From GCA-2746605 sp963704835 (GTDB lineage: Bacteria; Bacteroidota; Ignavibacteria; Ignavibacteriales; Melioribacteraceae), in contig CAVPHW010000013.1 of assembly GCA_963704835.1 (NCBI GenBank), positions 1 to 64,000 on the forward strand: a DNA stretch of 64,000 nucleotides. Direction: 5' to 3'. How positions within the stretch are numbered: position 1 is the stretch's first letter; each line of letters begins with the position of its first letter. Shown piece after piece: positions 9,565-19,828 of this stretch. The translations under genes were made by a program, and so were the position numbers. The notes beneath the pieces are model-generated. The model saw nothing but the letters and a program-made list of their open reading frames with translations, made no database searches and was not told the origin of the DNA.

Positions 9565-10557
9565 TTATTCATCCTCTTCTTTTAATCTTTTACGCCAATA
9601 TTTTCTAAAGGCTAAAGATATTTCATCACCCTTAACACTAACTTCATGCAAGGTTGTCTTTAGTTCTGTCCAGTATTCCTTTTTGCGATCTTAAAAGTGC
9701 TATATCTTCATTCACAATTTTATCTGATTTTTTTGCCATAAACCATTTACCAAAAGGAGGGAAAGAAACCAAAAATATTTTTCCACAAAGTAATTTGTGT
9801 CATACTAATTCTTTTTTCATCAACCTGCATAAAGTGTTCAAGAATTAGTAGGGTTCTTTCTTTAAATTTTGATTCTAATCTTGAAATGTTTGGATAATAA
9901 AACCTATAGTAAACTTCTAATTCAGGTTTGGTGCCAAAGTACATTTTCTCAGATAAGTTTGCTGTATTTGCTCTGTAATATTTTCCCTCAATTCCATCAT
10001 CAAGCATATTTATTCTAAACTCAGCTGGGAATTCTTCAATTTGACCAAGCAACTGTTTAATAGAATCTTTATGTGTGTACTTAATATGATACGGATCTAT
10101 TAAACTTTCTGCAGCTGATTCAAGATCGGCTTCAAACACATGTGTCTTGTAAGTGAAATCCCATTCATTCATTTCAGGTATATTTGGCGGATCAATTGTT
10201 TTAGATTTTTCTTCATCACCAATAAAAACCCAAACCCACTTATTAAATTCTCTAATTGGATATTTTTTTATTACAGCTTTTGGTGGGATTTTTGTGTCCG
10301 GCAATTGAGAGGGAATTAAGTACACATGAACCTTCGCAATTATACTCCCAGCCATGATAACCGCAAACAACATTTTCCCCTTCTAAATATCCCAATGATA
10401 ATTTAACATTTCTATGACAGCATCTATCCTCAAGTGCAGTTGCTTCACCGCTTTTTGTGCGATAAATAATTATGTCTTCGCCAAGAATTTTCTCAGATCT
10501 AATTTCATTCTTAAGATCTTTAGATGGACAGATTAAATACCATTTGTTTGTAAGCAT
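9565..10557 (-). CDS. Rieske-type non-haem iron oxygenase (frame broken near 9683, 9750 and 10315)
   Basis: The joined frame gives about 330 residues. The N-terminal Rieske [2Fe-2S] site is CCHRN followed 15-20 residues later by CGYHGW. The mononuclear iron motif ESLIDPYHIKYTH supplies two His in the usual D-P-x-H-x4-H pattern. Together these define a ring-hydroxylating or pheophorbide-a-oxygenase-like enzyme, which inserts oxygen into an aromatic or isoprenoid substrate using electrons from a ferredoxin. The three breaks are single extra bases, two of them in A or T runs. Position between crtU/methyltransferase and the crt genes suggests a carotenoid substrate, as with the CruH family of aromatic-carotenoid pathways; that is inference. 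Confidence 0.75.
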
Positions 10558-10589
10558 ATTAAAAACTCCGAATCATTGTCATGCCGATT

Positions 10590-11270
10590 TTATTTAACAA
10601 AAAGAAGTTCTCCTTTAGTTAAAGTATAAAATAAACCTACTATTTTTATCTCACCATTTTCTTCCATTTCTTTTAAAATTGGGCTTTTCTGTTTAATTGT
10701 AGAAATTGCATGTTTTACATTGTTTTCAGAAACGAGTTTTACGTATTCTTCATTTTTTGAAGTCTTTACACCATTGTAGTTTTGGCTCATTTGTACAGCA
10801 GGTTTTATTTTTGAAAGCGTTTTAGTCAAGTTTCCTAATTTAACTTTATCTATTGCTCCAATAATTGCTCCACAATGTTGATGCCCCATTATTATAACTA
10901 ATTTTGCACCTGCAACTTTACAAGCAAATTCCAAACTACCCAATAAATCATCATTTACGAAATTACCAGCAACTCGACCAACAAAAATATCTCCAATTCC
11001 TTGATCAAAAACATCTTCAACTGGAACCCTGCTATCAAGACAGCTAATTACAACCGCTTTGGGATATTGACCAAATGCAGATAAACGTATTTGCTGGGAG
11101 TGATCTCGTTTTGTTAAGTTATTCGTTCTAAATCGTTCATTTCCATCAATGAATTCTTGAAGTATTTGAGATGGCGTTAGTTTAGCACGTTCCTCAGCGC
11201 TTAGAACTTTTCGGACTAATTCATTTGGCTTTCTTTTGTTATTCGGTGAATTATTCTTATTAGTTTTCAT
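10590..11270 (-). CDS. Beta-class carbonic anhydrase
   Basis: The 226-residue protein has the zinc ligands and dyad of beta carbonic anhydrases: SCLDSRVP (Cys and the Asp-Arg pair) and GHQHCGA (His and Cys). It interconverts CO2 and bicarbonate in the cytoplasm. The N-terminus is Lys/Asn-rich and not a signal peptide. It lies 56 bases downstream of a SulP transporter on the same strand, a pairing known for bicarbonate uptake systems, and 32 bases upstream of the Rieske gene. No frame damage. Confidence 0.92.
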   Translation of the reverse strand: MKTNKNNSPNNKRKPNELVRKVLSAEERAKLTPSQILQEFIDGNERFRTNNLTKRDHSQQIRLSAFGQYPKAVVISCLDSRVPVEDVFDQGIGDIFVGRVAGNFVNDDLLGSLEFACKVAGAKLVIIMGHQHCGAIIGAIDKVKLGNLTKTLSKIKPAVQMSQNYNGVKTSKNEEYVKLVSENNVKHAISTIKQKSPILKEMEENGEIKIVGLFYTLTKGELLFVK

Positions 11271-11326
11271 AATGTGTCTTTCAATAAATTAATAATTATT
11301 TTTAAAACCTGTGTCTAAGTCTAATG

Positions 11327-12991
11327 TTAAAGTCTATTTTGGCTAAGTTCTTTTTTTAGCCAAGTTAAACCATTTCCTATATTATCAAATAGCTGGTTTT
11401 CTTTAATTAAATTTGGAATTATACCAATTGACCGAAGCATATCTGAAGGTTGACTTTGTAATCCAATAAGGATTACATTCAATTCTCTTTTATTTAAGTC
11501 AAAAAGAGTTTCTTCCAGTGCATATAAACCTGTTTGATCAACATAAGGAACCCGGTCCATTCTAATAATCAATACTTTTATTTTGGGGTCAATCTCTTTA
11601 AAAAGTTTTTGAAAATGTGAAGTAAATCCAAAAAATAATGGTCCATATAAATGCTTAACATAAATTTTGTCTTTGAATTGATCGAACAACAATCGTTCAT
11701 CATCCCAAGGGTGTTCTCCATTAATTTCACTAAGAGTAGAACCTGTTGTACTTTTTTCTGCTATATCACCTGAACGCTTCATAAAGAGGACCGAGGCTAA
11801 AATAACACCTGCAGCAACAGCATAAATAAGACTTCCAAAAGTGGTAATCAACAAAACCATAATCAGTACAATAGCATCAGCTCTAGGAACGCGCAATAAA
11901 TGCTTAAAGCCTTTGATGTCAATAATGTTGAAGCCAACGGGAATAAGTATTCCAGCTAAAACTGGTATTGGAATAAATGCAGCTACCTTTCCTAAACCCA
12001 GAAGCACCAATAATAAAAATAACCCATGAACTACTCCAGAAAGACGTGTTTTTCCACCTGCGTTAATGTTAACTACTGTTCCTTTGGTGGCCCCGGCTCC
12101 TGGTATTCCACCAATCAAACCGGCAACCGCATTGCCAATACCCTGTCCAATCAATTCACGATTACTATTGTGTTTTGTTTTTGTAATATTATCGGCAATT
12201 ACAGATGTTAGTAATGAATCAATTGAACCTAACACAGCTAATACTAGTGCATATTCTAAAATTATCATGTAAGCTTCTGAATCAATATTTAGAATACCAT
12301 TAATTTGTAAGGATGGCAATCCTGATGGTATATCTCCAATAAGTGGAACATTCAAGTTAAACAAGTAAGCAACCAGCGAAGCTATAATAAGCGCTATAAG
12401 TGTGCTGGGAATGATATTAGTAATTTTGGGGAATATATAAAATATTAAAACCGTTAACCCCCCAATCCCTATAGCTGCTATATTAAATTCTGAAAATAAA
12501 CGTGAGATGTCTGTTACAACTCCCAAAGTGGATGATGGAGAGGGTATTCCCGCAAATGGATAAATTTGGAGTAAAATAATAATGAGCCCGACACCACTCA
12601 TAAATCCTGAAATTACTGGATACGGGAAATATTTAATATAACTACCAACATTTAACAATCCTAAAAAGATTTGAAATAGTCCAGCAAGAAAAAAAGTGGC
12701 GACAATTATATTCATTGCATTTTCAAGATTGCCAGTAAAATTAATTGCGACAGTAACAAGCGTGGCAGAAACAACTGTCATTGGGCCTGTAGGTCCACTT
12801 GCTTGTGTTGCGGTACCACCAAAAGCCGCAGCCAAAATACCAACCACTATTGCTCCATATAGCCCTGCAATAGCACCCATTCCAGATTGTACACCAAATG
12901 CTAATGCTAAAGGCAAAGCTACTATTCCTGCAACAAGTCCACCGGTAAGATCGCCTTTTAGGTTTTTAAAATCATAATATTTTGATATCAT
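11327..12991 (-). CDS. SulP-family anion transporter (possible bicarbonate transporter) with STAS domain
   Basis: The 554-residue protein starts with a SulP membrane domain: DLTGGLVAGIVALPLALAFG in the first span, then QASGPTGPMTVV. It has about 10-14 hydrophobic segments and ends in a cytoplasmic STAS domain (about residues 430-545, VLIIRMDRVPYVDQTGLYAL). SulP proteins move sulfate, bicarbonate, nitrate or dicarboxylates. Adjacency to a carbonic anhydrase favours bicarbonate, like BicA, but the substrate cannot be read directly. It is intact. About 220 bases without a visible gene separate it from the carotenoid cyclase gene upstream, so it may have its own promoter. Confidence 0.88.
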   Translation of the reverse strand: MISKYYDFKNLKGDLTGGLVAGIVALPLALAFGVQSGMGAIAGLYGAIVVGILAAAFGGTATQASGPTGPMTVVSATLVTVAINFTGNLENAMNIIVATFFLAGLFQIFLGLLNVGSYIKYFPYPVISGFMSGVGLIIILLQIYPFAGIPSPSSTLGVVTDISRLFSEFNIAAIGIGGLTVLIFYIFPKITNIIPSTLIALIIASLVAYLFNLNVPLIGDIPSGLPSLQINGILNIDSEAYMIILEYALVLAVLGSIDSLLTSVIADNITKTKHNSNRELIGQGIGNAVAGLIGGIPGAGATKGTVVNINAGGKTRLSGVVHGLFLLLVLLGLGKVAAFIPIPVLAGILIPVGFNIIDIKGFKHLLRVPRADAIVLIMVLLITTFGSLIYAVAAGVILASVLFMKRSGDIAEKSTTGSTLSEINGEHPWDDERLLFDQFKDKIYVKHLYGPLFFGFTSHFQKLFKEIDPKIKVLIIRMDRVPYVDQTGLYALEETLFDLNKRELNVILIGLQSQPSDMLRSIGIIPNLIKENQLFDNIGNGLTWLKKELSQNRL

Positions 12992-13209
12992 AGAAATCGG
13001 TTGTTTTTAAAGAATAAGATACAAATCAATAGATCAAAGTTACCGCACAAAATATTGCCTAAACATTCTCTAGCATTGATTTGGCTCATTAGTGCTTACT
13101 AATTGCCTACTATGAAGATTCAGATAAATAATAAAAATAAACATAATCTGCTTTTATCTACCTCATCAATGAAACGAATTAGCAGTTTGATTGAAATAAC
13201 AATTATTAA

Positions 13210-13904
13210 TTAAAATGAACTTTTATTTGTTATCATCTTTTCAAAAAGTGATGTAGAAATTATTAATAATGCATACCCAAAGAAAAAATCTTCAATTGGA
13301 ATTGTAAAAATTCTAAATCCAATTGATAAATTTCATCATAAGTCACAATTGGTCGCCAAGTTAAATAGCCGTTAAAAATTAAAGTAAAAAATGAAACAAA
13401 TAAAAAGTAAATCAAAAATGTTTTTGTCGTAAATATTTTTGCGCCCCAAATTGTATCAAACAAAATTGATAATGCAAAAAATATTGAAGCAATTGCAGTG
13501 TACTCTTTACCATAAAGTGAAGTAAATAATTCCAATAAGTAAAAAAGTAATAGCTGTAAAAAATTCTACAAATCTATTTTTTTGTTTGTTATTAAGACTA
13601 TATTCCTTAGAGAAAATTTTTTTACCATTTGCCACGTAAATAAACATGCATAGGGAACAGTAAAAAAGAACATTATTTCTTCAAATGGGAATCCAAAAAT
13701 TCTAAATCCTAATGTATATTCCTCTGCAAAAAACCAATGACGGTTTGTTACTGATGTATCCCAAATAAGAAAAGGAATTGCAGAAATAATAATTGTTAAA
13801 AGAGCTTACTTCCAATGATTTAAGAAATAAAACTTTTTTAAAGAACCAAAAAATAATGGTCCGGATAAAACAATAATATTAAAAATTAAATATTCGTATT
13901 TCAC
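13210..13904 (-). CDS. crtYcd: Lycopene beta-cyclase of the CrtYcd type (frame broken near 13320, 13535, 13655; stop codon at 13806)
   Basis: The joined frame encodes about 230 residues with six or seven membrane spans in two homologous halves. Each half has the signature of heterodimer-type cyclases: RIFGFPFEEIMFF in the first and WRPIVTYDEIYQ...RIFTIPIEDFFFG in the second. These enzymes cyclise lycopene ends to beta-rings, giving beta-carotene; in Bacteroidota-like bacteria the two halves are usually fused as here. The GTG start at 13904 lies 7 bases after the crtB stop, in operon with crtB and crtI. Damage comprises a TAA where Lys is expected (13806-13808) and three single-base losses, at least two of them in homopolymers. 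The number of lesions leaves true inactivation possible. Confidence 0.75.
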
Positions 13905-13910
13905 TTTCTG

Positions 13911-14758
13911 TTATGTCAATTTTAGGACTTTCACTTTAAAATAACATTTAATCAATAAATATAATTTATAGATATTAGATATTCGAACTCGCTTACTCAT
14001 CAATTGTTTAACATCCATTCTTTTTATTTTTTTAAATAGCATTAAATAATAAAGATATGCAGAATAAACGCCAAGTTTTACTCCAATTGGTAGTTTTTTA
14101 ATTCCCAAATATGCTTCATGAAATTCATTTATCAATTTCTGATTCTAATTGTTGTTTGTTGGTATTATTAATTAGCATTTCATGGTGAACACCAGGAAGA
14201 TATATTCTGCTTCGATCTTCCAAGATCACTTTTTATATCTCTTAGAAAATTTACTTTTTGAAATGCTGAACCTAGCATTCGTGCAGATTCTTTTAACTCT
14301 TCATACTTTTCTTTATTTCCACCGACAAAAATATTTAGACACATTAATCCAACAACTTCTGCAGAACCATAAATATAATCATCATAATTATTTCTATCAT
14401 GCGATGTTTCTTCTAAATCCATTTCCATACTTTTTAGAAATGCATCAATTAAATCATGACCAATATTATATTCATTTACAACTTTTTGAAATGAATGAAT
14501 AATTGGATTTGTTGAAATTCCATGTTCAATTGCTTCGTAAGTATCTTCTTTAAATTTGTTTAGTAAATATTTTTTATCTGAATCTAAAAATGTATCAACA
14601 ATTTCATCTGCAACTCTTACCCAGCCATAAATTGAATAAATTGGATCTCTATATTCAGGTGCAAATGCTTTAATTCCCCAACTGAATGAAGTGCTGTAAG
14701 CAACAGTTAATTTCTTGCTTAATTTTGCACATGTATTTTCATAATGTTTAAAAGTCAT
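13911..14758 (-). CDS. crtB: Phytoene synthase (frame broken near 14120 and 14215)
   Basis: The joined frame gives about 280 residues of a squalene/phytoene synthase. Both Asp-rich Mg-binding motifs are present: the first lies in GWVRVADEIVDTFLDS and the second in KVNFLRDIKSDL. It condenses two geranylgeranyl diphosphates to phytoene, the first committed carotenoid step. The start overlaps the crtI stop by 11 bases, which implies translational coupling. The break near 14215 is an extra G between two GATC-containing stretches, and restoring it continues into DRSRIYLPGVHHEM. The second break, near 14120, precedes INEFHEAYLGI. Confidence 0.85.
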
Positions 14759-16225
14759 TGTTTATCCTCTCAGTTACTAGTTTGGAACTAATTACTACCA
14801 TTGGCAAACCAGTGCCAGGTGTTGTTGAAGCACCAACATAATAAAGATTTGAAAAATGCTCATCTTTGTTTTTTGGTCTATATGCACCAACCTGATTTAG
14901 ATCATGAGCTAAACCTAATCCAGAACCTCTGTATAGATTAAAAGATTGTTCCCAATCAATTGGTGTTTTAATTGTTTTTGTAATTGTATTAGCGTTTAAT
15001 ATCAAAACCAATTCTTTCTGATAAATCAGAAATTATATTATTTGCTAAATCTTCTTTATCATCCCAATTACTTTTGTATCTTAAATCGGGAACGGGACAA
15101 AGAATAAAAATATTTTCACAACCTTCCGGGGCACAGTTACTATCAGATTTGGTTGAAACATTTACATAATAGTATGGTTTCTTGGGACTAATAGAAGATG
15201 TAAAAATTGTATCAGCATAATCTTTAAAATTACTTCCTAAGAAATAATTATGATGTATAAGACCATCAATATTACCTTTTACTCCCAAATAAATTGTGAA
15301 TGGTGAAAGAGTCCAATGCATTTTATCTAATTTTGTTTCACTGAATTTTTCTCTTCTTAAGTACATTTCCCTCTAAAGGAAGCAGCATCAGAATTACTAA
15401 CAAAAATATCTGCATTCCATCTTTTACCATTTTGATCAACAACTTCAGAAAGTCGTCCATTGTTATTGCCAATACCAACAATTTCAGTATTATAATGGAA
15501 CTCAACTCCACGTTCAATTAAAATATCCACTATTGATTTTACAATATTGTACATTCCTCCATTAACACTCCAATATCCATTGTGGCGCATCTCAGTATAA
15601 CTAAGCAAAGAATAAATTGATGGTGTTTGAAATGGAGTTGAGCCTAAAAAGAATGCAACCAAAGAAAAAATAATTTTTATTTCATCTGAGGAAAATGTTT
15701 TATCAAGTTCCTGCCACATTGTTCTAAATAAATAAGGAATATGTTTAAAGGGAACTTTAGACATTTTATAAAAATAATCAATCATTCCTTTGTAATTTGA
15801 TTGAACTACTTGTTGTTCAGTATCATGAAAAAAATCACCGGCTCTGCTTAAATATTTATCTAATTTTTCAGCAAGATTTGGTTCAACATTTTTAAACTCT
15901 TCTTCAAGCTTTTTTAAGATCCTTAAAAATTTTATATGGTTCCTTTTTATTTTCAAAGAAAACTTGATAAATTGGATCAAGTTCTTTCATTTTAATAGGA
16001 TTTTCTACTCCAGCATCTTTAAATAAATTATCAAATTCGTAAGTCATACTCATAAAAGATGGACCCATATCAAATGTGAATCCATCTTTCTTAAGTATAT
16101 TTAAGTCTTCCACCAGGAGTTTCGTACTTTTCAAGGATAGTAATTTTATTATTACTATCCTTTGAAAGTCTTAATGCTGTTGATAAACCACCTAAACCTG
16201 ATCCAATAATTGTTATTTTTTTCAT
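14748..16225 (-). CDS. crtI: Phytoene desaturase (frame broken near 15000, 15360, 15912 and 16118)
   Basis: The joined frame is about 490 residues, the normal length for CrtI. It starts MKKITIIGSGLGGLSTAL (FAD Rossmann motif) and continues with ETPGGRL and FDMGPSFMSM. The classic C-terminal signature of bacterial desaturases follows, NLYYVGASTTPGTGLPMVV. The enzyme introduces double bonds into phytoene to give lycopene at the membrane. It starts 6 bases after the stop of the DUF4397 gene and overlaps crtB, so it lies in one operon with both. All four breaks are single-base changes, three beside A runs, and I treat the gene as intact. Confidence 0.87.
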
Positions 16226-16230
16226 ATATT

Positions 16231-18754
16231 TTATTTTAATAAGTTCATTTTTCTTACTTGAGTAAAATTACCAGCAGTAATTTGATAAATATATGTACCA
16301 CTAGCTAAATTTGAAGCATCAAAATCAAATGATAAAATCCAGCAGCTAAATTATTATTTATTAGTGTTGCAATTTCGCTTCCAAGAATATTATATATTTT
16401 CAAAGAAACATTTTGCGAACTTAGGTATTGTAAAACTAATTGTAGTAGCCGGATTAAATGGATTTGGATAATTTTGACTTAAAGAATAATTATCCGGTAC
16501 AACATTAAAATCTATCTTTCTAATATCAGTAATTATTGAAGGAAAAGCAACTACTGTTCCATTTGCTAAAGCAGCAAAAATACCAAAAGCTTCACCATTT
16601 TGGTTAGCAGAAGGATCTAAGAAACCAGAAGCAAATACAACAGCAGAACCACCAGCTAAACCACTTAAATCAGCAGTAAAAGAAGCAACAATGGTTTCAT
16701 TATCACTTCAGCTGGAGTTACATCTAAAATGTATGAACCAGCAGGAACTTCAATATAATCAGTAATATGCAGTATAAGCAGCATTATCAACTAAAGTAGC
16801 AACATCTCTTGCAATTACATCAACTGTTGGTGCATCTGTAGCACCATGCAATACAAAGAATTCAACATTATCACTCATTGCCATCTTCTCTAGCCATAGG
16901 TTTTACTAAAAGTTCAAAACCAGTACTTAACTTCATCTGGATTAGCAGCATAACTAGAAGGATCAAGAACACCATTAGCAAACACAACATATTTTTCCAT
17001 ATCAGCTAATTCACCAACTGGAATAGTTGCAATTACACCATCAGTTTCACTAGTTGAAGTTGGAGCAGCAATAATAACACTTAAATCATCACCAGCAGGA
17101 ACATCAACAAACGGAGTAGCAGTTCTGAAAGCAAAATCATCTAACTTTACAACTAAGTGAATTTGTAACTGTATTCCATAAATAAATATCAACAGAAGCA
17201 GCAGCAACATCAGCAGCATTGTGAATTACTTGTAATCTTGCTTGAGGAACATAAGCTGGAAATTCAACAACAGTACCATCAGCTAAAGCAGCAATAAATT
17301 CCAAAAGCAGCACCATTTTGGTTAGCAGAAGGATCTAAGAATCCAGAAGCAAAAACAACTGCAGAACCACCAGCTAAACCACTTAAGTCAGCCGTAAAAG
17401 AAGCAACTATTGTTTCATTATGCTTCAGCAGGAGTAACATCCAAAATATAAGAAGCAGCAGGAACTTCAATATAATCAGTGATATGCAGTGTAAGCAGCA
17501 TTATCAACTAAAGTAGCAACATCTCTAGCAATTACATCAACAGTTGGAGCATCAGTAGCACCATGCAGTACAAAGAATTCAACATTATCACTCATAGCCA
17601 TTTCTCTAGCCATAGGTTTAACTAAAAGTTCAAAAGCAGTGCTAACTCCATCTGGATTAGCTGCATAACTTGAAGGATCAAGAACACCATTAGCAAACAC
17701 AACATATTTTTCCATATCAGCTAATTGACCAACTGGAATAGTAGCAATTACATGCATCAGTATGGACCAGTTGAAGTTGGACCAGCAATAACTACACTTA
17801 AATCTACACCAGCAGGCACATCAACAAAAGGAGATGCAGCTCTAAAAGCAAAATCATCTAATTTTACTAACTAACCAGTTTGTATCATATTCCATAAATA
17901 AATATCAACAGAAGCAGCAGCAACATCAGCTGCATTGTGAATTACTTGCAATCTAGCTTGAGGAACATAAGCTGGAAATTCAACTACAGTTCCATCAGCT
18001 AAAGCAGCAAAAATACCAAAAGCTTCACCATTTTGGTTAGCAGAAGGATCTAAGAACCCAGAAGCAAAAACAACAGCAGAACCACCAGCTAAACCACTTA
18101 AGTCAGCAGTAAAAGAAGCAACTATTGTTTCATTATGCTTCAGCTGGAGTTACATCTAAAATATATGATGAAGCAGGAACTTCAATATAATCTGTGATAT
18201 GCAGTGTAAGCAGCATTATTAACTAAAGTAGCAACATCTCTAGCAATTACATCAACAGTAGGTGCATCAGTAGCACCATGCAAGAACAAAGAATTCAACA
18301 TTATCACTCATTGCCATCTTCTCTAGCCATAGGTTTTACTAAAAATTCAAAACCAGTACTTACACCATCTGGATTTGCCGCATAACTTGATGGATCAAGA
18401 ACGCCATTTGCAAAAACAACATATTTTTCCATATCAGCAAGTTGACCAACTGGAATTGTAGCAATAACATCATCAGTATCGGACCAGTTGATGTCAGGAC
18501 CAGCAATAATAACATCTAAATCAATCACCAGCAGGAACATCAACAAAAGGAGTTGCAGCTCTAAAAGCAAAATCATCTAATTTTATAACTAGAGTATTGA
18601 TCTGTCATTCCATAAGATAAATATCTACTGAAGCGGCAGCAGGATCAGCGGCATTGTGTATTACTTGTAATCTTGCGGTTTGTGCATTTATAGTTCCTGC
18701 AAAAAACAGAGATAAAAATACTGTAAAAATTCTTTGATATATTTTTTTAAACAT
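16231..18754 (-). CDS. Secreted protein with six DUF4397-like domains and a type IX secretion signal (many frame breaks)
   Basis: The start MFKKIYQRIFTVFLSLFFAG is a signal peptide ending at INA|QTARLQ. The body repeats a unit of about 240 residues three times. Each unit has two DUF4397-like halves: one opens RLQVIHNAADVAAASVDIY, the other VEFFVLHGATDAPTVDVIA. The C-terminus is a type A T9SS sorting domain: LSQNYPNPFNPATTISFTIP, then LKIYNILGSEIATL and GTYIYQITAGNFTQVRKM. The product should cross both membranes and end on the surface. Its function is unknown; DUF4397 domains are beta-rich and often surface-located. The frame is broken about a dozen times, several at the same place in each copy. 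It sits directly upstream of crtI. Confidence 0.8.
16550..18690. repeat. Three tandem copies of a roughly 720-bp coding repeat
   Basis: The stretch encoding ARLQVIHNAAD recurs near 18680, 17965 and 17245, a period of about 720 bases, and the copies are near-identical over long stretches. Breaks recur at equivalent positions: every copy has an extra base where AYTAITDYIEV is expected, two have one in PAEANETIV, and two have one in MAREMAMSDN. Near-identical long repeats are prone to consensus errors and copy-number change, so both copy number and lesions should be treated with caution. Confidence 0.8.
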
Positions 18755-19218
18755 TTTTCACTCCATTATTTTTATTTAAAATTTTATCTAAATTCTTTTT
18801 TCTGTAATTGAAAATCTCTTCAACTCTTTTTTTAATAAATAATTTGTTTATTATTTTTCTTAAAAAAGAGGGGAAGAGGTCATAATCAACAGTATCTATT
18901 ATCTTCGTCTTATTACCTATTTCAATAAATTCATGAGTATGTTCCCACTTTTTGTATGGTCCAAATTTTTGAATATCTTGAAACTTAAATGGTGGATCAT
19001 AAATCGTTATAAGTGTTTTCCAAGGAAATCTTATTAATCCTAAGTCTAATTGTATATTCAAAAATTGCTCCTTCTTTCATTACTAAAGGTTTAGGAGTTT
19101 TAATTTTGAACCCTAGATTAGTTGGAGTAATCTTTTCAAGATTTTCAGGGTTTTCAAAAAATGAAAAAACTTCTTTAATTGGTTTATCTATTATTTGTAT
19201 TGTTTTATATTGGAACAT
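18747..19218 (-). CDS. SRPBCC-fold ligand-binding protein (frame broken near 19040)
   Basis: The joined frame gives about 156 residues. The N-terminus FQYKTIQIIDKPIKEVFSFF and the following ENPENLEKITP are typical of SRPBCC/START-like proteins, in which a helix-grip fold makes a cavity for hydrophobic ligands. The second part continues GLIRFPWKTLITIYDPPFKF and KKWEHTHEF. No membrane segment is visible. The stop overlaps the start of the DUF4397 surface gene by 8 bases, so it is part of the carotenoid operon. Related genes often accompany carotenoid or photolyase clusters, but the ligand is not known. Confidence 0.7.
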
Positions 19219-19232
19219 TTTATTATAATCCT

Positions 19233-19257
19233 GAGCCTTGCATTTTCAGCAAGGCTC
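19233..19257 (-). other. Intercistronic hairpin between the fasciclin and SRPBCC genes
   Basis: GAGCCTTGC pairs perfectly with GCAAGGCTC across a 7-base loop. No T run follows, and the SRPBCC ribosome-binding site (AGGA) lies immediately after it. It could act as an mRNA-stabilising or processing element or as an attenuator within the operon. Confidence 0.55.
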
Positions 19258-19265
19258 TGATAAAT

Positions 19266-19784
19266 TTATTTAGATTCTGGAATTAGAACTGTATCGATTA
19301 TGTGAATTACACCATTTGATGCTTTTACATCTGCAGTTGTAACTTGAGATTTATTGATAAAAACTTTACCATCAACAACACTTACCATTACATCATTTTT
19401 AGAGATTGTTGTAGCTTTGTCTAACTTTACTACATCACTTGCCATTACATTTCCGCTTACTACATGATATAAAAGAATGTTTGTAAGTGCTTTTTTATCT
19501 TTTAATAAAGATTCTACAGTACCTTCTGGCAATTTTGCAAAAGCTTCATCTGTTGGAGCAAAAACTGTAAAGGGACCTTCGCCTTGTAAAGTTTCAACTA
19601 AACCAGCTTCTGTTAATGCGGTTGCTAATGTATTAAAAGTCCCAGCTTCTAAAGCTATTGTAACTATGTCTTTCTTTGCTTTTGATACTTCTTTTTTATC
19701 TTTGGCAATTAGTGTGCTAGCAAAAAAAGTGAGTGTTAAAGTTAATAATGTTGCTAATGCGATTTTATTTATTGTCTGTGTCAT
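19266..19784 (-). CDS. Secreted fasciclin (FAS1) domain protein
   Basis: The 172-residue protein starts with a signal peptide (LATLLTLTLTFFASTLIA, cut before KDKKE). A single FAS1 domain follows, with the first conserved block FTVFAPTDEAFAKLPEGTVE and the closing block GVIHIIDTVLIPE. FAS1 domains mediate adhesion or small-molecule binding outside the cell. A clear ribosome-binding site (AAGGATAATAAA) precedes the start, and the frame is intact. It is the second annotated gene after the light-type promoter at 20.75 kb and is followed by a hairpin that may set its mRNA level apart from the genes below. Confidence 0.9.
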   Translation of the reverse strand: MTQTINKIALATLLTLTLTFFASTLIAKDKKEVSKAKKDIVTIALEAGTFNTLATALTEAGLVETLQGEGPFTVFAPTDEAFAKLPEGTVESLLKDKKALTNILLYHVVSGNVMASDVVKLDKATTISKNDVMVSVVDGKVFINKSQVTTADVKASNGVIHIIDTVLIPESK

Positions 19785-19828
19785 TTTATTATCCTTTTTA
19801 TTTTATTTGTTTTTGTTTTACTTGTTTT

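Noticed and set aside
11311..11340. Three GTCTA motifs between SulP and the carbonic anhydrase as a further CarH operator
   Set aside because: Spacing is 6 and 13 bases, not 11, they lie at the end of SulP, and no promoter boxes match the geometry.
12696..12977. Plus-strand frame opposite SulP
   Set aside because: Antisense shadow of a conserved membrane protein with no ribosome-binding site or recognisable protein.
13210..18754. Calling all crt genes true pseudogenes
   Set aside because: Breaks are single bases, mostly in homopolymers, and every catalytic motif and normal total length is kept; essential genes such as kgd and carB show the same kind of damage.
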